The notes beneath the pieces are model-generated. The model ran no database searches, was not told where the DNA came from, and worked only from the letters and a program-made list of their open reading frames with translations. This document shows positions 7,664 to 12,107 of a DNA stretch of 12,107 nt, piece by piece. Within the stretch, counting starts at the first letter, position 1. Each line of letters begins with the position of its first letter. The position numbers and the translations under genes are program-made. Source of the stretch: an uncultured Lachnospiraceae bacterium (GTDB lineage Bacteria; Bacillota_A; Clostridia; Lachnospirales; Lachnospiraceae). Location of the stretch: NCBI GenBank assembly GCA_910585855.1, contig CAJUGZ010000123.1, positions 1 to 12,107 on the forward strand, read 5' to 3'.

Positions 7664-9034
7664 ATGGCAATTATAAAATTGATGCATATTAATGAATGTT
7701 CGAAACATAATCCAGCACAACATCTTAAAAATTCTATTAAGTATATAACAAACTCGGATAAAACACAAAATGGCAGACTAATAGGAAGTATAAATTGTAC
7801 AAAAAATGCGGTATATCAGGAGATGCTGGATGTGAAAAGACAATTTGGGAAAGAAACTATGCGGCAAGGGTATCATTTTGTTATATCTTTCGTTCCCAGA
7901 GAGGTAGATGCTAATACAGCATATAAAATCACACAAAGAATAATAGAAAGATATTTACAGGACTATCAAACAGTATTTGCCGTACACGATGATAAGGAGC
8001 ATATTCATTCCCACATTATTTTTAACTCTGTATCATGGATAACTGGACTAAAATATCATTATCAAAACGGAGAATGGGAAAAAATAATACAGCCACTTTT
8101 AAATGAATTATGTAAAGAATATCATCTGTCTACTATTAATTTGGAGGAATTACATACAAAAAGAGAGAGAAAAGGGGTACATTATGCAGAATGGAAAGCA
8201 GAACAGGAAGGAAAGTCATGGCGAAAGCAGGTCTTAGAAGTGGTAAAAGAAATTGCTGCTGTTTCGATGGATATGGAAGAATTTTTAAAAAAAATGCAAG
8301 AACAAGGATATTTGGTTAAAAATAAAAAACATATCAGTTTTTTACCGGCAGATGGAGGAAAACATCGTCCTGTTCGGTTTCATGCAGAAGAAATATGGAA
8401 ACTACTTTTAAAATCAGGAGATAATTATTATTATCATAGTGGAAAAGTAGTGAATATCCCTAAAGTAAGGAAAACTTATATACCATGGAAGTCTATGTCT
8501 AAATTACAGAAAAACTATATCCGGAAATTATATCAATTAGGAAGAATAAAGAAATATAGAAAAAATTATATAAGGAAGGATGAAGAGAGATTTCAGCAGC
8601 TTCAGGAGGAGTATAGATTAATTAGTCGGTATCCGGTAAATGCATCAGTCTATCAAACATTAAAAGAAAAATTTCAAATGGAAGCATTGCAGATTGAAGA
8701 AGAGCAGAAGATTTTTTATAAGGAAAGAAGTAGATGGAAAGGTGCGTTTCTTATGTTACAAATGAGCAGAGATATAAAAGATGAAAGGATGAGAAAAGCA
8801 ATTTTAAATGATATAGAGCAGAGATATGGAGCAATTGAAGCACTTACGGAAATGGAAAAAAGATATGCAAATAAGGTACAAGGTATTCAAAATAAGAAAA
8901 AAGAAATCAGTTTTATGATAGAAATGATAGAAAAAATAGAGAAATTACAAGAAGAGAAGGAGAATCAGAATAAAGATCAGGAGAAAATAGAAAAATATGA
9001 TAAAAAGAGAGAACAAGAGAGAAAGAAAAGATAA
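7664..9034 (+). CDS. MobA/VirD2-family relaxase (MOB-P type)
   Basis: This is the transesterase that nicks one strand of oriT and stays covalently attached to the 5' end during transfer. The probable catalytic Tyr is Tyr27 (KNSIKYI), and the metal-binding histidine motif is HDDKEHIHSH (residues 108-117, with His113, His115 and His117). Residues ~160-245 hold the second conserved relaxase region (SWRKQVLEV...FLKKMQEQGY...ISFLPADG...RPVRF). The tail from ~300 on is Lys/Glu-rich and coiled-coil-like, probably for partner contacts. At 456 residues it is of normal length and appears intact. A modest AGGA at 7652-7655 precedes the ATG. It probably shares a transcript with mobC. No obvious strong terminator follows until the hairpin at 9235. 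Confidence 0.93.
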   Translation: MAIIKLMHINECSKHNPAQHLKNSIKYITNSDKTQNGRLIGSINCTKNAVYQEMLDVKRQFGKETMRQGYHFVISFVPREVDANTAYKITQRIIERYLQDYQTVFAVHDDKEHIHSHIIFNSVSWITGLKYHYQNGEWEKIIQPLLNELCKEYHLSTINLEELHTKRERKGVHYAEWKAEQEGKSWRKQVLEVVKEIAAVSMDMEEFLKKMQEQGYLVKNKKHISFLPADGGKHRPVRFHAEEIWKLLLKSGDNYYYHSGKVVNIPKVRKTYIPWKSMSKLQKNYIRKLYQLGRIKKYRKNYIRKDEERFQQLQEEYRLISRYPVNASVYQTLKEKFQMEALQIEEEQKIFYKERSRWKGAFLMLQMSRDIKDERMRKAILNDIEQRYGAIEALTEMEKRYANKVQGIQNKKKEISFMIEMIEKIEKLQEEKENQNKDQEKIEKYDKKREQERKKR

Positions 9035-9234
9035 ATCAAATAAAATAATTGCAGAAAGCCTACTTCTTTAGGTGTAGAATAGATAACATAAAAATAATAT
9101 ATATATGCATATTAACAAAGAAATCTACTGAAATGGTAAAAAAATAAAAGTAAATTATATATTATTTATAATTTACTGTAAATAGTAAATAATATATTGT
9201 AAAATCTTGCAAAAAACATTATGAAGATTACAAA
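9035..9234. other. AT-rich non-coding gap with inverted repeats
   Basis: No gene is seen here. The clearest structure is GTAAATTATA (9150-9159) with TATAATTTAC (9167-9176) around a 7-base loop. It is followed by overlapping shorter repeats (TTTACT/AGTAAA) and AT-only DNA to ~9200, and a palindromic ATATGCATAT lies near 9110. It could be an easily melted site or a protein-binding region, but nothing in it identifies a function. Confidence 0.4.
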
Positions 9235-9269
9235 AAAGGAAGTTGTCAAAAGGCAACTTCCTTTCTTGT
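9235..9269. terminator. Bidirectional intrinsic terminator, stronger leftward
   Basis: An 11-bp perfect stem, AAAGGAAGTTG (9235-9245) with CAACTTCCTTT (9254-9264), extends by a T-G and a C-G pair around an AAAA loop. On the + strand it is followed by CTTGT, a poor T tract. On the - strand the stem runs into six T, a good terminator. It can end the relaxase transcript and, better, any leftward transcript from the block at 9270-9397. Confidence 0.8.
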
Positions 9270-9397
9270 ACCCTATGGCAACAGGACAAGACCCCCTATC
9301 ATAGTCTAGGAACTGCCTCCAATCCCCTTAATTTGAGTTATTCCATACACCGTAAAGTACCTGAACAGCCAATTTGTACATTCAAGAGAGGAAAAAA
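9270..9397. other. Less AT-rich block, possible minus-strand gene remnant; ribosome site of next gene
   Basis: This stretch is visibly richer in G and C than its surroundings. On the - strand a frame is open from about 9390 down to a TAG at 9306-9308 and ends in the residues YFTVYGITQIKGIGGSS. The good leftward terminator at 9235-9269 follows it, as expected for the 3' end of a lost gene. I cannot name the gene. On the + strand only the ribosome site AGAGAGG (9385-9391) of the next gene is recognised. Confidence 0.35.
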
Positions 9398-10162
9398 ATG
9401 AATCAAAAAGAATTGTATCAAAAATGTTTTTTAAAAATTATTCAAAATTCGAAGGAATGGGAAAATTTTCTTGATTTTTTAGCTTTTTACAGAGGAAATG
9501 ACCTTACTGTATTGATACCTTCCTATATTAATACAGAATATTATAAAGAGTTAAAAGAAAGGGAACAAAATAATAAATTTTACAAATATCAGGATTGTAT
9601 GCAGATGGATAATATGATTTATACTATGGAAGAAATTGTGCAAAAGATTCTTCCAAAGGAACAAATGACAAATTACGAGTTTGAAATTGTATTCCAATCT
9701 GTTTTATATCTATTGAAAAAATATGAAGGAGAAGAAATAGATAAAAGGAATTGTTTTGGAAATGTGATTTATTTGAATACAGAATCCACTTTAAAAGTGC
9801 TGGCATTTATACAGAATACGTTAAATAAAATAATTATCTGGAAAGATGGGCAAGAAATGATATGGGGAATGGGAGGAGAGAAAGTAGGAATTTATGGAAA
9901 GATGGGAATAGCTTGGTTAAAGGAGAAAAATTATTATAGATATTTAAAACTTACAATGGAAGACAGATTACTGAATATCTATCAAGAAATGGATCACTTA
10001 GCTAATAAGGAGTTGGATTATCAAATTAAGAAACAATTGGGCAGAATACATAAATATGGAAGCAATAAAAACAGTAAGGCGTACCAAAAGTTGGAATTTC
10101 AGGTTATAAAATGGAAAGCTGAGCAGATTGTTTTGAAAAAAATAGTATTTGTAGACAGATAG
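9398..10162 (+). CDS. TnpV-like C-terminal domain fused to an LtrC-type N-terminal region; function unknown
   Basis: The protein has 254 residues. The start is ATG 9398, six bases after AGAGAGG, rather than the in-frame TTG at 9374 that lies upstream of that site. Residues 163-254 resemble TnpV, a small transposon-encoded protein of unknown function first named in Tn4451: IYGKMGIAWLKE, then an LLNIYQEMDHLANKEL-like helix, then the ending AEQIVLKKIVFV (241-252). Residues ~13-140 resemble, by pattern, the N-terminal region of the giant LtrC-like methylase-helicases: SKEWENFLDFLAFY (18-31) for the W..FL...Y block, and FQSVLYLL...LNTESTLKVL (~98-135) for the following helical block. This similarity is from memory and is an inference. 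No catalytic motif, signal peptide or membrane segment is seen. It lies 95 bases upstream of a second gene with LtrC similarity and shares its AT-rich, Lys/Ile-rich style. Confidence 0.6.
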   Translation: MNQKELYQKCFLKIIQNSKEWENFLDFLAFYRGNDLTVLIPSYINTEYYKELKEREQNNKFYKYQDCMQMDNMIYTMEEIVQKILPKEQMTNYEFEIVFQSVLYLLKKYEGEEIDKRNCFGNVIYLNTESTLKVLAFIQNTLNKIIIWKDGQEMIWGMGGEKVGIYGKMGIAWLKEKNYYRYLKLTMEDRLLNIYQEMDHLANKELDYQIKKQLGRIHKYGSNKNSKAYQKLEFQVIKWKAEQIVLKKIVFVDR

Positions 10163-10170
10163 TAAGTAAC

Positions 10171-10222
10171 GAAAAAATAATGATTAAGTTGAGAAAAAAT
10201 CTCTGTTTTTTGTTATTTTTTC
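10171..10222 (+). terminator. AT-rich terminator-like hairpin between the two LtrC-related genes
   Basis: GAAAAAATAA (10171-10180) pairs with TTATTTTTTC (10213-10222), and nested inside is GAGA (10191-10194) with TCTC (10200-10203) followed by TGTTTTTTG. It may attenuate transcription between the two genes. The stems are A-T only apart from the small inner one, so it may be weak. Confidence 0.45.
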
Positions 10223-10257
10223 ATTACATGACTTGTTAAAAAGGATAAAAAAATAAT

Positions 10258-11901
10258 ATGAAAAAGAAAATAGTAAATTATAGTGAGAAAAATAGTATTT
10301 TTGAAAAAATAGTAAATCTGGATTGTGATAAAAAAGAGGAAGAAAATCTCTTTTGTGCAATACCAGAAGAAATACTTGAAGAGGCAATATTTATGGGAAC
10401 AGGCATTTTATCAGATAAAAAGAAAATTCATACTTTTTTTCTTACAACAATAGATTCATCAGAAAGAATACAAATTTTGAAAGAAATTTATTATTATGTA
10501 ATATTATACACAAATGGTATATTTGTGAAACAACTTCAGGCAAATCCAATGAAGGGACTTCTTATTTTTTGGAAAATTCAAGAATCGGAAAGGCAGGAAT
10601 GGGTGTCGTGGGAAAGAGTAGAACAAAAAATTACGGAACTTATAAGAAAAGAAAGATATTTAGCAGAAGATTATTGCTTACAGAAAAGACAATACCGATC
10701 AGCTAACAAAGAAGAAATTTTGTTAGAAGTGAGAAAAGGTAATAAAACAACAGAAAATAAGGAAAATATAGAAAGTCAACAAAAATTGGAACAAAAAAAG
10801 AATAAGATAGAAAAAGAAGAGAAAATAAAAAAACAGAATCAGACGAGCATAACAAAATGTGTATATTCGAAGGAATCAACAGAGTTAAATAAATATCTGG
10901 AAAAGGAAGAATGTAGGTATGAATTAATTTGTTATGTAGAAGAGAAAAAATGGTACTCTATTATGTTAGCGGAGCTGCAACAAAAGATTCAAAATGAAAA
11001 TAGCTGGAATAGACAAAAGGATAGATTATGTTTACAATATCATCTTTCTTCCGAAAGAGTATATAGTTTGGAAGAACATAAAGAGGATGAAATTTATCGT
11101 TTGGATAATTGTTATTTGGAAAAGGAGGATTTACAAAAATTTACCGCTTCATTGATGTTATTTGATATTCAAATACGCAGAGATGCTTTAACAGCATATT
11201 GGCGACTTTATGATAAAAAAGAAAAAGTTGATTATAATAAAGAAAAAAGTGATAAAATACGTAATTTAGAAAGAGCCTTAAATGGGACAGATGATGATAT
11301 TACTCTTGCTTTACATAAAAAGTATGAATTCTGGCTGAAAAAAAATCTAAAATTGGAGCAGAAATATAAAAGGAGGAAAAAGAAAGGAAGAGAAAAAGTC
11401 AATGTAAAAAATAGAAATCAATTAACTGATTTATTTTATTACATAGGAGCAATAGAAATGAAAAAGATCGATCGCTGTATTATGGTGATGCCATCTATTG
11501 TTATTTATTATGTTGAGAAAGAAATTTTACCATTTTACCCCAATATTTTATATAAAAGATATGATATATATTATAATAAGAAAGAAAATATTAATATCAT
11601 TTTCATGACACCAGAACAGTTTGAATGGAGTGGATTAAAAAAAGAAAGAACAATAGAATATTTACAGAGTAAATTGGAATTAGTGCAACGATATATTTAT
11701 ATGGAGCGTCATCTACAGGAGCGGAATGAGGAAAGGGAAAAATATTTTATAGAGGTAGAACAAACATTATTAGAGAAAATAAAGAATAACAGTTTTAAAG
11801 ATATGGAAAAATTAGAGTTAAGTAAAGGAAATTTTTATTTTTATCAACATGAAGAGCAAGAATCCATAATTTTAGGAAAGCATGGGTATAAGAAATTATA
11901 A
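10258..11901 (+). CDS. Degenerate LtrC-like protein lacking methylase and ATPase motifs; function unknown
   Basis: This 547-residue, highly charged protein has no clear catalytic motif. By eye it follows the large methylase-helicase of this window in order. Residues 35-140 (IPEEILEEAI...VSWERVEQKITELI) match, from memory, the family domain just upstream of the methylase. Residues ~161-198 are a Lys/Glu/Asn/Gln linker where the methylase would be. Then EECRYEL (217-223), EIYRLDNCYLEKEDLQKF (278-295), ALHKKYEFWL (351-360), VMP (410-412), YP (427-428) and NIIFMTPEQFE (446-456) match landmarks 563-569, 629-647, 743-752, 844-846, 861-862 and 892-902 of the large protein. The P-to-P distance in the VMP/YP pair is 16 residues in both. 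The Walker A position reads KNRNQ. The frame is uninterrupted, arguing for a kept non-catalytic role. A weak AAGGA lies 12 bases before the ATG. Function cannot be stated. Confidence 0.6.
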   Translation: MKKKIVNYSEKNSIFEKIVNLDCDKKEEENLFCAIPEEILEEAIFMGTGILSDKKKIHTFFLTTIDSSERIQILKEIYYYVILYTNGIFVKQLQANPMKGLLIFWKIQESERQEWVSWERVEQKITELIRKERYLAEDYCLQKRQYRSANKEEILLEVRKGNKTTENKENIESQQKLEQKKNKIEKEEKIKKQNQTSITKCVYSKESTELNKYLEKEECRYELICYVEEKKWYSIMLAELQQKIQNENSWNRQKDRLCLQYHLSSERVYSLEEHKEDEIYRLDNCYLEKEDLQKFTASLMLFDIQIRRDALTAYWRLYDKKEKVDYNKEKSDKIRNLERALNGTDDDITLALHKKYEFWLKKNLKLEQKYKRRKKKGREKVNVKNRNQLTDLFYYIGAIEMKKIDRCIMVMPSIVIYYVEKEILPFYPNILYKRYDIYYNKKENINIIFMTPEQFEWSGLKKERTIEYLQSKLELVQRYIYMERHLQERNEEREKYFIEVEQTLLEKIKNNSFKDMEKLELSKGNFYFYQHEEQESIILGKHGYKKL

Positions 11902-12029
11902 ATAATCTTAATTTTAATGTATATAGAAAAAGTATCAAAAGTTATTGATATATACTTCCTTTAATGGTAATATAAAAGTATTAAAATAAACGAACAATAG
12001 AAATGATATTGGAAGTGAGGGCGTTGCTT
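11902..12029 (+). promoter_or_regulatory. AT-rich gap with nested inverted repeats, candidate res/operator site for the resolvase
   Basis: Nested inverted repeats GTATAT (11919-11924)/ATATAC (11950-11955) and TATCAA (11933-11938)/TTGATA (11945-11950) lie just upstream of the resolvase gene, where small serine resolvases usually keep their crossover and regulatory sites. The repeats are short and A-T rich. The ribosome site of the next gene is AGTGAGGG at about 12014-12021. Confidence 0.35.
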
Positions 12030-12107
12030 ATGTGTATGTATGGATATTGCCGAATAAGTACAAAACAGCAGAGTATTGACAGGCAGATTAGAAATATTAA
12101 GGGCAGT
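12030..12107 (+). CDS. Small serine recombinase/resolvase, 3' partial
   Basis: Only the first 26 codons are in the window. They read YGYCRISTKQQSIDRQIRNI after a short MCM start, which is the N-terminus of the resolvase/invertase family. Ser10 in RIST is the expected catalytic nucleophile and Arg8 the nearby conserved Arg. The YGY(C/V)R(I/V)S...DRQ form fits small Tn3/Hin-type resolvases rather than the large TnpX/TndX integrases. Its likely role is resolving element multimers or site-specific inversion. ATG 12030 is preferred because GAGGG lies about nine bases upstream; ATG 12036 is possible, and ATG 12003 lacks a ribosome site. Confidence 0.88.
   Translation, partial: MCMYGYCRISTKQQSIDRQIRNIKGS

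Larger units (their letters stand above)
1..12107. mobile_element. Internal segment of an integrative conjugative/mobilizable element (Tn1549/CTn-like)
   Basis: The whole window reads as element backbone. The order is LtrC-like methylase-helicase, TOPRIM primase-like protein, oriT-like hairpins, MobC, relaxase, TnpV-like protein and serine resolvase, all on one strand, with no chromosomal housekeeping gene. This order is known from Clostridia elements related to Tn1549 and the C. difficile CTn family. No attachment site, terminal inverted repeat, secretion gene or cargo gene is visible, so the ends lie outside and it cannot be decided whether the element is self-transmissible. A plasmid with the same mobilization module is the main alternative. 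Confidence 0.75.

Noticed and set aside
7469..7768. Minus-strand open frames across the mobC-relaxase gap
   Set aside because: They are complements of A/G-rich DNA giving Phe/Leu/Ser runs and overlap two confident genes.
9333..9358. TTGAGT/TAAAGT promoter before the TnpV-fusion gene
   Set aside because: The spacing between the boxes is only about 14 bases and the boxes are imperfect, so it cannot be supported.
9374..9397. Earlier TTG start for the TnpV-fusion gene
   Set aside because: It lies upstream of the AGAGAGG ribosome site, which is correctly spaced for the ATG at 9398, and has no ribosome site of its own.
10184..10387. Minus-strand open frame over the start of the 547-residue protein gene
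   Set aside because: Phe/Tyr/Leu-rich antisense reading of A-rich coding sequence, with no ribosome site.

Overview
The window is an internal piece of a mobile genetic element, most likely an integrative conjugative or mobilizable element of the broad Tn1549/CTn type carried by an AT-rich gut Clostridium relative (Lachnospiraceae-like Firmicute). The evidence is the AT-rich DNA, Lys/Glu/Ile-rich proteins, strong AGGAGG-type ribosome sites, and a typical gene set: LtrC-like methylase-helicase, TOPRIM primase-like protein, MobC, MOB-P-type relaxase, TnpV-like protein and a serine resolvase. All credible genes are on the + strand. No type IV secretion genes, cargo genes, tRNA, rRNA, CRISPR array or element ends are visible.

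Layout. 1-4934: C-terminal part of a giant fused DNA methylase/SF2 helicase, open at the left edge, closed by a clear intrinsic terminator. 5011-6501: TOPRIM-domain protein, again with a terminator. 6502-7230: a 730-base non-coding block holding an oriT-like pair of hairpins (6586-6639), a cluster of GGCACAAGTG repeats (6661-6770), and four degenerate ~65-base tandem repeats between two copies of an ~80-base leader whose second copy runs into the mobC start codon. 7231-7560: MobC. 7664-9034: relaxase. 9035-9397: non-coding, with an AT-rich hairpin, a terminator that works best leftward, and a less AT-rich block that may be a gene remnant. 9398-10162: unassigned N-terminus joined to a TnpV-like C-terminus. 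10258-11901: a 547-residue protein. 12030 to the right edge: N-terminus of a small serine resolvase.

How it fits together. MobC and the relaxase would bind and nick oriT. The methylase/helicase and TOPRIM proteins are standard DNA-processing partners in these elements. The resolvase probably resolves dimers or helps maintain the element.

The most interesting observation is that the 10258-11901 protein appears to be a collinear but degenerate relative of the large methylase/helicase of the same window. Spaced landmarks match in order, while the methylase domain seems replaced by a Lys/Glu/Asn linker and the Walker A motif is lost. The protein just before it seems to carry the N-terminal region of the same family joined to TnpV. 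Together they look like a split, non-catalytic 'shadow' LtrC next to the resolvase. This rests on reading by eye and needs a profile alignment.
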